64,000 nt of DNA from Clavelina lepadiformis. Its lineage: Eukaryota; Chordata; Ascidiacea; Aplousobranchia; Clavelinidae. The notes beneath the pieces were generated by a model, which was not told the origin of the DNA, ran no database searches, and was given only the letters and a program-made list of their open reading frames with translations. Where the stretch lies: assembly GCF_947623445.1 (NCBI RefSeq), contig NC_135244.1:2728001-2792000 (forward strand), given 5' to 3'. The translations under genes were made by a program, and so were the position numbers. Positions 47,928 through 60,354 of this stretch are shown piece by piece (position 1 is the stretch's first letter; every line of letters begins with the position of its first letter).

Positions 47928-50590
47928 AAACGACGGCACGGCCCTACGGCGTCCACTGCTAATGGCGTTCCTTGGGCGCGTGTCAAGTTTACTAATTGTG
48001 GAGAAAAGTGTCTAAAAAGCTAAAAAACTGAAATGTTACTTTGTTTTTTCTGTTTGCCACTGAAATAATAAGTTGGGAGGTATTTCTATAGTTCAACCAT
48101 GCATTTGTGTTGTCTTTTCACCTTCGTTCAGTCTCGGGTCCTTCTTTACGTTTTCGAACATCATGTGAAATTGCATTTTCTGTTCTTTTCAAAGCTTCGA
48201 CTTTATGTTTGGTCTTTGCTACCCAGAATGGGTTCTTAGTGTTTGTGGTGGTAAGCAACAATTACAAAGAACATCTCGAAACGTGTCACCTATTTCTGCT
48301 TAGCAATGAATTTAAACAGCAATTCAGCTCGTTGAATTTCGCCAAGCGAAGACCGAACTGCTTCTCACCGCTGTTAGTTAACAAAGCGAAGTGTTAAACA
48401 CTGTAATACAACTTCACATGGCACTCATAGCCAGCAACACATGAAACAACCAACTGTGCAGGTAAAAAACAAAAAAAAATTTTCAGTTGGCCCAATACAA
48501 GATTTTTCTCAGCTTCCCGAGAAGATGCAACAGTGTAAAATAAAATGGAGGAAACAGCAAAATATCTGGGAATACATTTTTGCTTTGTAGTTTGGATGAC
48601 TAAATTATAGGGTATTCGACCAATTATCTTATGTTATTTTTATGTCATTGGCGCGATGGGGACGAAAAATTACTACTTGTTGATAATAATAACATGTGCA
48701 AATGAACTGGAAAAAGTGACAAACGTGTAAGAAAATATTAATGGTAATAATTTGCTGATGAGAACTAGCATGCCTACTAAAATAGTACACGGAAGAGAAC
48801 GGCTGTGTGGTCTGTCCTTATGAGCAATTATCTCATGATTTTCTGAGCTGATTCAGGCTGCATCAATTATTTTACCAAAGTTCATGAACTTACTACCCCA
48901 TTATTTCACTGGCAATTGTTGCGTTACAAAGGTCTCAGTCGAGCGTGACAAATGCCAGACACAATGCAATCTTCGACCGTTCGACGAGCACTTTTCAAAC
49001 GAGCAACAATACTTTTGTTGAACAGCGCACCCAACTAGGTTTTGTTTGGTTTGTTTGTTTACTTTTCACGGAATCAGAACTACACAAAGGAAGGGAAATA
49101 TCGTTAATCGTTTACTATGGCTTGTGTAAATTTAGTGCCTCAATACACACAACTTAAAGGCAGCAGTATGGTTCATTTTTGGCACCTGTTGTAAGATAAA
49201 TTGACTTTTCGGACAGGTTAGAGTCTAACCGTTAGACCTATTGAACAACGCAAGTTGCATCCTGTTATTTTCCAGCCTTGCCTACGAATCATAACTCTTA
49301 AATTCAGTTACTTCATCATATGCAGCTATGCTCCGCTAGCACAATATGCAGTTAACAAGTAGGCTAACGAACGAGTTAAGTGAAGAAAATAAACACTGTT
49401 TCAAGAAAAACTGATCAGAAATATTCTTCAACTGAGGTAACCTAAATTAGTCAAAACGCTTCGTCTTTCATCTACAATAGAGGTACCCTAACCATTTGAG
49501 CTTGCGAGCTACTCTTGCAAAGGCACATCAATATGATCGGCTAATAAAGAAGTTTTTATATCAACTGCTAACCATGTCTACGTTTTATATAGGCTTACCA
49601 GACTTAGTTTGCTTTGCGCAAAAAATAATCCTTTTAACTTCAAAAAGCTTTGAAAAAAAACATCGGAACGGCTCCCTTGATTGAAAAATGATTCAAAAAC
49701 TGTTTATAAATAAATATCTAAATAAGTTTTGAATGATTTGTGACTGACGTATTGGGCACCCCTGAACTAAATCTATAAATTACTCGCATATGATTTCCGG
49801 TCCAGCTGCTCAGTTCATTCACTGGGAGCGGAGGAACCGTCTTGACTGCATTGAGTCATGACGAATTACATCTTAGAAATAGCGAAGCCGCTTTTACAAA
49901 CGGTATATATACAGTAGTAGTGTTTTTAGCAATGGCAAGGCGCTGCAGCTGTGAAACTGTCGGATTTTTAAACCGTGTGTTATTCAAAGAGCGGATGATA
50001 CATACGGTAAAGGTTTGGCAAATGTGCTAGATCATTATCTCGTGTCACGACACAACATTTGGCTGTCATGCCTGAGTTCGTTGCAATTTCCTTGTTAGAT
50101 TTCTGTTTTTAAACAGGTTTAGGCTGTTGGCGTTTACAGTACTTAGTACGGCACAGTAAATATATTTAAGGAAGTTTCAATATTGCCAGTGTGGGCATTC
50201 CGAACATAGCCTAATTGCAGTAAATGCATATAGGCTTGTCTGGCGTGCAGGTTTAAAGACTTCGATCGGATGGTAGTTAGCTTTTTGATTGATCAAGGTT
50301 ACTTCAATGACCAGATTAAAGTTTGACGACCAGTTTAATTGCTCCCAGGACAACAAAGTTGTCTGTTCAGTGGCGAACTATTATTTTATATAGCTAGCCT
50401 CTTGATAGATAACCGAGGTAGATTTTATTGAAGATCATTGCATATCAATATCTATCACCTATGATAAGGCCACTTTTGATATGGCCAGGCACATTGCAGG
50501 AACAATGGCGTCATTGCATTTGACGTCACATTTTCGAAAGAGAACGGAAGCCAATGTTATAACGACTTCCGCAATTGTAGTTCTTTTTTA
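47928..50590. other. Intergenic; one diverged repeat
   Basis: Includes the RPS2 3' UTR; no AATAAA was seen, only AATAAT-like words near 48065. A stretch at about 48640-48830 resembles 61880-62085 in several blocks and may be a dispersed repeat. No gene is supported. Confidence 0.45.
48640..48830 (+). repeat. Diverged dispersed repeat, copy A
   Basis: Shared ordered blocks with 61880-62085: a TTGGCG...GATGGGGA-type word, AATGAAC(T/A)GGAAAAAG, TAATGGTAATAATTTGCTG against TAAGGTAATAATTGCTGG, and ACTAGCATG(C/A)(C/G)TACTAAA. The boundaries and class are unknown. Confidence 0.4.
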
Positions 50591-50599
50591 CAGAGATGG

Positions 50600-50691
50600 A
50601 AGCTGATACAAACTAAATGTTAAAGAAAATATAACTGAGCCTCGTTATTAATGAATCTTTGTGCGAAGTGAAATAAGCTCGAACGGAAATG
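50600..50691 (+). other. Candidate first exon of the FYB-like gene
   Basis: A stretch ending AACGGAAATG|GTAAGTATT has a strong donor. If used, its last three bases are an ATG that continues in phase 0 into the exon at 54557. The 5' boundary is unknown. The link across a 3.9-kb intron is inferred from phase only. Confidence 0.4.
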
Positions 50692-53600
50692 GTAAGTATT
50701 AGTTTTCTATTCATAAAACTTCTGTTGTCTCACGTATTTTGTGTACGTTGCATGCTGGAAGCAAACATGTCAAGTGCCAGCTAAGCAAAAGTTACGGTTT
50801 GACCTAATAACTATGAAATGAGTCCAGTGCTCTTCTGAGGCAGTGTCTATTTCATTGGCAAAGAAATTGCTTATTTAATGCATATTTTTCTCATTTAAAT
50901 GTTAATTTAAATTGGAAGTTAACAGCTTAACCCTATTCTAACTAGGCTTGGCTTCTCCCGCACACTGTCATAGCAAAACGTGGCGTACAGTTGCATTGTT
51001 TGCTGTAGAAACTTGAAATTTGGTGACTTTTCCTAAAAAATGTTCAGCTATCTGTCCATGTTTGTTTGATAAAGTTGGATTTTGTAATTTTTAAGATATT
51101 GCGATATTTTCATAACTTTCCTCTGCTTTGCTCTGCTCTCCGCATTGAAGCGTATTACTCATTTACGCACCAATAACTCGACTAACTATTCTCTTGCGTT
51201 CTCTTCTCGCAGTCAGCTGGTTTACCGCACAGCGGGGGCGCGGCGTAACAAGAAGAATTTCTAGAAATGTGTCACTTTTAGAAATACTTAATTTACACTA
51301 AATTCACTTTCTTTAGTTTTACAATTATGATGTATACAGGAAGCCAGATGATTTTTCTACTAACCTGTCAAAATCCGATCAGTTTACGACGTATAGTTTT
51401 CTAGTAATTAACGATTGAAAATGTGTGTGCGGGGTCGGCCACACCTAGTTTTTTAGTAAACTCGCGAGCCTGGTTAGGATAGGGTTAACAACAAACTGTG
51501 AAAAATAGTTTCCGTAGCCCGACACCATTCGTGTGAAGGAACTCACGTAATTGTCTACATGCACATAGCACTTCACTTGCGATGCCTTCTAAATTTAGCT
51601 GCGTGATGACTTGTGACATTTACTTCCTTGTAGCGGTACAGTGGCCGGTAACTTGGAAGTGTTTTGTCGAGGAACTTTGGATAAAACTATGAGACGTAAT
51701 TCATAAAACAACGAGTGAATGTTTCTGCTCGTAATCTTATTCAGTTTTTTAAAGTTTAACTTTGTTGACCGCTAAGAAATCTTAAGAGACCGCGACCTTC
51801 GAAACGAATTCATAATTTTCTACTGTAGTTGCGGTAGTATAAAGCTTGCGATATAAAATGCTTAAGAGACCGTTTCGTTTCGTTTCGTTCCAAGAACATA
51901 CCGATTTTGTGTATAAAGTTAGGAAAGGATTAAGTTAGGTTTCGTTGTAGGCGAAGGTTTCAAGTTGTATACCAGTTGTTCGGCCTAAAACCGGTATATT
52001 ATTGTTTATGCGATGTACCGTTTATAGCTTATGCCCTATGCTCGTGACATGACCGCTATGGTGTGTTTGCTAGTCAAAGCGTATAGCAAGTTACATGTAT
52101 GAAGTATGATTATTATCCATTCAAACTTTGTAAAATTTCTAGCTAAGGTTAATATTAACAATTAAACGAATAATAGCTTAGGTTTCAGTATTTTTGTACG
52201 CTACTGTTTATTGTATTTCTAATTTTTGGCGCATTTAAACGTTAGTTCTTGAAATAGGAAACATTTATTATGTAAAGACTGCAAATTATGTACATCTACT
52301 TCTATACCTGGTTATTATTGTGTTTGCATGAACGTTGTTTCACTTTATCGAAAGCATCTGGCTTATTTCAACGGATATTTTGAAACAGTGTTTCTTTAGT
52401 CGGTTTATTTCGCGTGACGTCATAGGGTAAACAAAACCCTCACGTTATCAAACTGATCAACCAATCTAGTTTCGGTTTTAAGAATGCTTATGCTTTCCCC
52501 AATAAGCGCAACACATAACTGTTCCCGTTTAGAAAGCCGGAAGGTGTTATATTACGAGTATTTGGTGACACGCTATCAGGGGTGGGCAAACTACGGCCCG
52601 CGGTCCATTTTATGCGGCCCGCCGGCACTTGCAGAAACTCCTACTCATCACTTATTGTTTTCATTAAACAGGTAACATGACAAAATATTACCCTTTACGA
52701 GTGTGTTTTTCTCTTCACTTTCAGTGCGTAAACACACACACGTCAGTCGCGCATGTATTGCAACATACACTTCTCACGCATTGCTTGATTCAATTGTTTG
52801 ATCATAAAATACAAATACGGTAGCGGCTACCGTAGGCCTTTGTGATGAAGATTGCGTAGCTTTAAACGTAACTGAGTGTGAAATGCAAAAATTGTGTTTA
52901 ATATGAATATGCGTTTATTTACACACCGGGTAAATTTTCCTACTTTGTAATGAGAGTGTGCGGCCCGCCGGCTGCAACATTTTTTCTAATGCGGCCCGCA
53001 GTACGAAAAGTTTGCCCACCCCTGCGCTATAGCATAGTTTTCAGACTTCTGACCCGACTTGCCCTGTGATAGCCCAGCAGGTAAATCTAATAATGAAATG
53101 TTTGACAGAATTGAGTAAAGTCGAAACATATCAGCTGCGTCATGTTGGATTAAGAGACTGGAAATTACTGACTGATATTGCGAGACAAATCTTTCAATTT
53201 CACGATTGCGTCCGTCCATTGTAGAAGCGCATGTTTAGAAATAATCTCTTTTATGTGAAGGTGGCTTCTTGTTACTACTATTTGTACCAGCACAATAGTT
53301 CCTATATAAAGTTTACTTCCTGCTCAGTACGTAGCGTTAGTTTTTGTAAGATCTGCCAATATTAATGGTGTCGATATAAGTTAAAAACAAGCTAGTTAAC
53401 CTATGCTTTTACCGACATAAAACAATTTTTCCTTTTTATTATCGTCGAAATTTTCCTGAGGTTACAATGGTAGGGTATAATGTACATAGCTTTCAGCCTA
53501 ATTAAGGTTAAAAGGATTTTTGAATTATGTATGGGAATCAGATATCGTTAATGTGAATCTAATTCTATACCTAATTGATCGCAAAAATGGGTTCCATTTC

Positions 53601-56600
53601 ATCCCAGCAATTAGTCAAATTCGTTTGTGGAATAATCAAATGATGTTTCGTGACAAAAGTCAGGCCTGCATGTGAATCATACAGAGAGGCCTACACAATA
53701 CACATCAAGCGTTATAGCTCATGTAACTTCCTTTTAAAGTTTACCAGTATCATGAAGGAAGCCAGAACAGCAGACTATACAGCAGTTATGCTTGTACTGC
53801 GTTATGCTAGCTGCTATGCATTGAGTTACACAGCAACTAGTAATTTTGCTATTGCTAGATAAGTAGTAGTGCATGTGCTTCGTATAACTTAGATCAAGGA
53901 AGTTGTACTGCTAGCAGTTAAAAAGTCTTTGTTTAACGATACGATGTGTACAAGTGATTAACACAAGTGAAAGAATGAACACGTAAGAAATGAGCGTGTG
54001 CTAATTTTGGAACAACTGTCTATTGAGGAAAACAGCATTTAGGCATTAACTGCTGGCCTAGTTCTTTTGCCCACGCCAAAATGACCGCCCACATAGGAAG
54101 GATTTATGACGTAACGAAATCGCTACATTCGGTCCTGATATTAGCTTGCTTAACTGAATTGGAACGCTATCTGTCATAATAATCAGATATTGGATATTTC
54201 ATCATAAGTAGGTCACGCAGCTCACTGTTAAAGGTAGGCGGTTACCCGGTTAGGTTAGGATAACATGAATGTAAAAAGCTAATTTTAGTTCTTACGGGCT
54301 CTATTTAAGTTATAGATGTAGAGTAGATTAGAAAGTACTTCTGGTTAGGTTCAAGATACTAATTACCAAAAAACGGCTTCAAACGTACACTTTGTTTTGG
54401 TGAAATGGTGACAGCCCTAAAGATTTTCACATTAAAGATTACAGTATGCAACCGAATGCCTTCATTTTTTGGTATTGTTGTATTATTATTAATACTGTAA
54501 TATTGTTATGCTTCCCAACGCTATAGTTTACGCATATATTTCTTTTTGGTGTACAGTCTAAGATAAGCAATCTGATAGCGATGTATGGTCAACCTCCGCC
54601 TGCAGGAAAACCCGCATTGACACCCAAACCAACGGTAGGTAAATGACTGAACGAGCTTCATAATGGGCGTCACTATAACTGTTTCTAGTGCAGTAGGGTT
54701 TGCAATACCTTGTAAATGTTGTAATAGTAAATTATTTATAAGGGTCGACATTATTTTCACCTTGAGAGCAAAGCTGTAAGGATTTAAGTAAGATTAACAG
54801 CGAATTTACTTAACTGTAGAAACAATTACGGAAACTTATTCTTTTGCAGGGTGCTGGAAGGAATTGGCCGCCTTCGAATGCGTCAAATGCCGCAGGGTTT
54901 CCAAAACCGTCGTTAAACGATAACAGGACTCCGCCATTTAAGAATAACAATTTTTCGAAACCAGCCAAACCTGAAGGAAACAGCAATCCGTCATTTTTGC
55001 ACAACCGTACCCCAAATGAAAACGGTTCTCCGAGCTGGGCTGGAAAAAATCAGAGCGACCATGGCAAGAAACCAAATTGGAGAGACCGCGCGCCTTCGAA
55101 CGAGCTAAAGAATTCCCCGTTGGTGAAGACTGACCCACCGGCCGAAGAAGAACCTGTACCCCCAATCAGGAAATCTAAGTTAAACAAATTTGAAAATACG
55201 GCGAAGGATGAGAGCAGCACGCCGTCCTGGGTACGTCAAAGACAGCAAGTGCAGGAAGACAAACCTTCTTCGAATTGGAGAGATCGCACGTCTTCGAATG
55301 AGGTGAGAAAGCCGTGGGAGAAGCCCAAACCTCCTGAGAAACCTTCTGTCAACAGCCCAAATGAAGTCCGGAAGCCATGGATGAAACCTCCTCCTTCAGA
55401 GAAAGAGGAACAGAATCAGTCGCAGTTTGGAAGACCAAAAACGCTGCCTACAAATACCGGATCAAACGAGAATAAACCAGCTTGGATGCAGAAGAAAACA
55501 CCTCAAGACGAAACCCCATCCAAGCCCGTCAACACGATTGCGGACGATCTAAGGAGTCAACTTGCGGCTCAATTCGGAGAAAAGCGCGCGAGTGTGAATT
55601 CGGAGCAATCACCGTCTAGAAAAGCCTCCGTGAAATCTTGGAAGAGCGACAGTTCCCATGGCAACGAAGAGCACGGTGACAAGGCGGAAGCAAATTCGAT
55701 AGCGACGAAGCGTCCATCGTGGATAAATAAGAACGCCTCTCCTTCCGTCCCCAGAAAAGATCCACCGGGTAGGCTATTAAACATTTTTGAAGCATTTACG
55801 TGTTGGAGTTTGTGATTCACCATTGGCATTTTCGTACTGGATAACACGTAGCAATAAAGCTGTTGTTGACATGTTTACTGTGTTAAGACGTTAAATTAAG
55901 ACTAGTAAAAACGATATCAGACTCAATCTTACGGTCTCACTCGGTATAATTTCGAGTTGTTTCTTTAGCTTCACCTCTCTAACGTTTTTTTGTTTCTTTC
56001 AGAACCCGCCAGTAGCCTGCCAACGGGAAGAAGATCTTTTTTAAACTCCCATAAACCAGCGGTTCCAGCAGGTATAACAAAAACCCAAAAGTTTGCACAC
56101 AAAGCTCATGCGTATGTTTGCTATGAGTTCATGTATCTTCGATTGTTGCATTTGAAGCCAATATACCGGACACAACAGCCAGGTCTTCAAATTCTTCTCC
56201 CCGTAGACGGCCCATACCATCCTACATACACAGCCGCCAACCTCCAGCAAAACCAGGGAAACCCCCAAATGTGATATTACCAGGCCGCAGTAAGCAAAAC
56301 GTTAAAGACCAATGTGTCCAGCTGTTCGTTTATATATTGCGAACAATATATAGTACATATATAATATAACAATATATAAACAATAAACGAATTGTGCTTG
56401 GTGTAGCTTGATGCATGCATGTGTTGTACTTTGAGTTGTCTGTTTTAAGGAACTCATTCACGTGATTCTCGTCCCAATCCTGGAGCTCCAGGTAATATTA
56501 CTTTTTTCCTCGTATGAATCAGCTGCTATGCTTATTCAACGGAATTGTGCGCTCGTTGAATTGTACCCACTTACTTAAAGTGGCTTCAACTACTTCCTCG

Positions 56601-59600
56601 ATATATTTTTGCACGTTTAAATGTTCGAATTGTGCATGTGCACGATAACCTGAGATGTAATTGATCCATTTTGGGTTTATGAAATTGTTTCTTAACAGCT
56701 CTTCCGGTACGTGATTATCAACAAACATCCTTATCTGGACCACCAGGTTTGATTGATTGATTGATTGATTGATTGCTGATGACTACGTTCTAACTTTATT
56801 AGCCTTATTGTGCATGAATTTTTCTCTTCGTTATGACAAACAGACATGTCGCTTAGTTTAGACGACTTGTTCACAGCGATCAACGAATAATTTATCAATT
56901 ATGTTTAAATATTTGTCGACTGCAAAATTACATTACAATCTCAATGATAAAGTTGATCGTCACTTGATTTAAACGAGTTATAGTTTTTCGTCAAATCAGC
57001 AGTAAGTTGAACTCCTATGTCTTTTCCGCTTGTCTCCTTCTAAATCTATTTCGTTTTGCTTCATTAGCTCTTCCATCACGTGATCTCCCAACGCCACCGG
57101 CGCCGTCAGGTTGGTCGCTTTTTTCGATTTTGTAGGTCTTGGAGAATATTTCCAGTTTGTCATTTTTTCATTCTCATTAACACAGTGGGAGCTTCTCCCA
57201 AAAGAGCACCATCTTTTCTCAACCAAAGGAAATCGGAAGCTCAAACTCCTCCGATTCCATGCGGACTTCCGATTCCCCCAGACATCCTAGATCGGGGTAA
57301 GCTGATGTGCTGGAAGACGAAAAAATTCAACTACACTACAAATTCAAATGCAATCCAAGACGAAAAATTGATATTTTTGAAATTATATATTATATTCGGA
57401 ATTAGATATTAATCACTAGATTTCCTCTTCTTCAGATTTTCCCAAACTACCAGACAGATCCACAAAGCAACTTCCTGGTAAGTGAACATCTTCTCCAGTT
57501 AGCAGATCTAAGTTGCGTTACAGACGCGATTTTTCGACGATATCAAACAAGTTGTTCCGTTTTGAACTCGATTTTGATAGATTTATTTTCTAGGTCTTCC
57601 GGCCCGCGACAATTCGGCATTTCCAGAACCTCCGGCTCCAGTTACTCTTCGGACGCTCCCTTCGCTTCCTCCGAGAGCAGGTGACTTTTAAACGAGTTTG
57701 AACGTTCTAAGGAAAAGATCAAAATTTGTCTTTCCGTTTTCCTTTATCTTACGACATAACATTGTCAAATTTATGCCTTGTGACGTAGTCGTGCCAACGT
57801 CAGCGTGATGTCATACATTAGTTAAAACAGATACATCTAAAATACTTAAAATCGATTGCTTACATTTATCGGTCGAGTTAATCAAGATCGGTTCTCATTA
57901 TCGATTCAGGTCCACCGATGCCTTCACCAATGTCCCCGCCACGCGCCAGTGACGTTTACGATGACACGGAGTCAGCCCCGCCCCCCGCCCCAGGCATGGG
58001 TCATCCCCCGGTCCTCGCCCCAGGCATGGGTCATCCCCCGCTCGAAAAGACTATGTCGGCCGACGAGATGTGAGTCATACTTACCCATCCCACAGCCGCC
58101 CGTTGTAACTGCGCTTAGATAGCATAACTACAAAATTTGTCGTAGCCGTAATTGCTACTCTAAAGGAAATCACCTTAAGTGGTTGAAGCGGAATTGCGAA
58201 CAATTTCTAAGTGAGAAATTCAGCGATTGTTAGAATTAGTCGCAAACCCTCCTCATATCTCATACATTTCTTTTAAATCAGCCCCACTTGGGAAGACGAA
58301 GATGAGGAAGCCATCTACGATGAAACTCCAGATGATACCGGAGGTACAAGTTTGTTGCAGCAGCATCAGATTGCAAACTGTGCTGTCATATGCATATTTA
58401 CCGCTCGAACGTCTGATACTACATTTTATATTTTTTGTGTTAATTTGGTATCACGTTACACTCTTTAACCATCGTCTAAATTTATTACCTTCCATCGTTA
58501 TTGGTTCGAATTGATGGAACTCTGGATTAAACGTCTTGATATATTTGCAGGCGCGTTCCCGGGCAATGGTCAAATGCAGTAAGATTTCATTATGTCGTTA
58601 TTAGTTTGTAGCTTGTGTTGTCATTTTTGGTTCTTGCGAAACGTAAATTAAAACCTGTAGGCGTAGATTGGGTAATTTGTGATTTATAATCAGCTAAGTT
58701 GGACGGTGTTCCGTTCATTTATTTCTTCGCTTTGCAGGGATACGTCGCCCATCTCTAAGAAAGCGTCGAAGGAAGAGAAGAAAAAGAAAAAGGCTGAAAA
58801 GAAAGAAAAAGAAATTCGAGAGAAATTCAAGGTTTGGAAAGATGTCAAGGAATGGGCAAGCAGTCCTGGTAAGCGACCCTACTGTTCACTGTGTTTTTAT
58901 GAATTGAACAGCTCCCGAAGGAGGGCGAAATTGTTGTTGAAAGCGTTGGGAAAGTGAAGTTGGACTCGAAGGGCTTGTGGGGGACTAACAATCTAACTGT
59001 TCACAAGAATGAAGACGTTGAAATTATTCGGATGAACGACAACCCAAAGTCGAAATGGCTCATTAGAAACAGTGAAGGCCACTGTGAGTTTGTTAATTCT
59101 AATTCACATATCGCTGCTAAGAACGATGCGTTCTCGCAGGAGTTTTTTTACACATGTGGAAAAGTATATGCGTTGCTTTAAGATGTCTGTTCAAAAATTT
59201 TTTTCCAACCGTAATTGTTTGAACGGAATATGTTGCACTCTTGTCTAGATGGTTACGTCGACTCCGATAACATCGACGTGAACATGGACGTGTTACGTCA
59301 CACCATGCAAGGTGTTCGTTCCTCGTAAGTCTGATAGATTAGAATAATGTATCCCGTCATGTGCCTGGAAGAATAGGCTTGTGTTTGATTTAGATAAAGT
59401 GAAGAGATTGAAAGGATTTTAGTACCATGCAACTTTGAACTTTTCACAAACCGTTTTAAGAGTTAAAATGCTCAACCGTAAACAATCGCAACCTCACAAT
59501 CATTTTAAAGTTTGCTTTCTTGCTTTAGTTCCGGCCCACCGGTTCCACCGCCGATGACATCACACGTGGTGCCTGAAGATGACGAAGCTGTGTACGACGA

Positions 59601-59832
59601 AACAGGTAATTTAACCAAGCGCATGAAGTAAACTAGTGGTACGGGTAACACTCAATGAGTACAAGATTTTTAAGTAATCTGTTAACATGTCATACGCATT
59701 TGGAAAAAGCTCTTTCTAGAGTAATTGGATTTCGTTGTTGTTTAGTTATTATTTCATGCTTTTTCGAAAGTTTTATCCGTTAATTCGATTTTTTTTATTT
59801 TAGTACCCGATGATGTTTATGAAGAACTGTAA
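50689..59832 (+). CDS. FYB1/ADAP/PRAM-like adaptor with helically extended SH3 domain
   Basis: In vertebrates this family links immune-receptor signalling to SLP-76, Fyn and integrin activation. Exons: 50689-50691 (ATG, tentative), 54557-54634, 54850-55768, 56003-56071, 56179-56289, 56450-56491, 56699-56746, 57068-57109, 57186-57296, 57436-57477, 57594-57680, 57910-58069, 58282-58343, 58551-58578, 58738-58831, 58912-59083, 59249-59324, 59529-59605, 59804-59832. They join in frame to 749 residues, near FYB1 length. The body is proline-rich, with NWRDR(A/T)xSNE twice. A lysine-rich helix (KKKKKAEKKEKEIREKFK) leads into an hSH3 domain (EGEIVVESVGKVKLDSKGLW...NSEGHYGYV), the family hallmark. Acidic tyrosine motifs (VYDDTE, IYDETPDD, VYDET, VYEEL) could bind SH2 domains. 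The start could instead be the ATG at 54581. For 58738 I used donor AAG|GTTTGG, because GTAAGC at 58869 breaks the frame. Confidence 0.83.
52577..53024. mobile_element. hAT-like MITE in the first intron of the FYB-like gene
   Basis: The ends CAGGGGTGGGCAAACT are perfect inverted repeats over 16 bp. GCGGCCCGC-type words lie next to both ends. CGCTAT flanks both sides (52571-52576, 53025-53030). That duplication is 6 bp, short of the 8 expected for hAT; two outer bases may have mutated or the class may differ. No coding capacity over 448 bp. Confidence 0.82.
54195..54265 (+). repeat. Diverged dispersed repeat, copy B (with 62440-62510)
   Basis: GGTCACGCAGCTCACTGTTAAAGGTAGGCGGTTACC resembles the GGGTCATGCAGCCCGTTGTTTAAGGTAGGTGGTTAGC-type stretch at 62440-62510 (compared in pieces by eye). 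Boundaries and class are unknown. Confidence 0.35.
56747..56776 (+). repeat. (GATT)n microsatellite
   Basis: About five GATT units directly follow the donor of the 56699-56746 exon, so the repeat forms the start of that intron. Confidence 0.7.
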
Positions 59833-60074
59833 ACAGCTCTTGACTTGAGAAACACTCCATGTATATTACGATTAGTCAACGCGGATTTTTTTAGCCTTCA
59901 CGTTTGATTGAGCGCAGTAACGACGAGGCATTGTCCCCTGTGCAATAGAAAACTATCAACAATGGCACTTACACTATTTTTCAGTAGTATTTTTCTGAAG
60001 TATGTTACTTGAGAGCTCGTTTTAAACTTTGTTGTTTCTCACATCTATAACCATGTCAAAATGTCGTGCAATGA

Positions 60075-60080
60075 AATAAA
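60075..60080 (+). terminator. Poly(A) signal of the FYB-like gene
   Basis: AATAAA lies about 240 bases after the stop codon, just before the minus-strand signal of RRP15. The two genes end tail-to-tail within roughly 80 bp. Confidence 0.65.
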
Positions 60081-60151
60081 ACTTGTCAAATGTATCTCTG
60101 CCATTTCATTTTAGCATTATAAAACTTCAAAGGTAAATTTGATAGAAATTG

Positions 60152-60157
60152 TTTATT
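60152..60157 (-). terminator. Poly(A) signal of RRP15
   Basis: TTTATT on plus reads AATAAA on minus, about 200 bases past the RRP15 stop codon. Confidence 0.6.
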
Positions 60158-60354
60158 TGCTTTACAAATGCAAGTTCATAAACCACCAACAGAAAGACGA
60201 GGTTGAATAGGAACTGCTAAGCCATTGGCACAGTGCTGCTCTAACAAGGACAGTTTCTTTGCGAGATCATCAGCATGATCAGGATGCAGACATTCCAGTG
60301 AAGAAGACATCCCTATGACTGAGCAAGAGAGAGGCATCCCATCCAAATGTGAGC

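Noticed and set aside
49200-49250. tRNA-like stems around GGTTAGAGTCTAACC
   Set aside because: The reverse strand gives a D-arm-like and an anticodon-arm-like piece, but no T-arm or acceptor stem; at most a SINE remnant.
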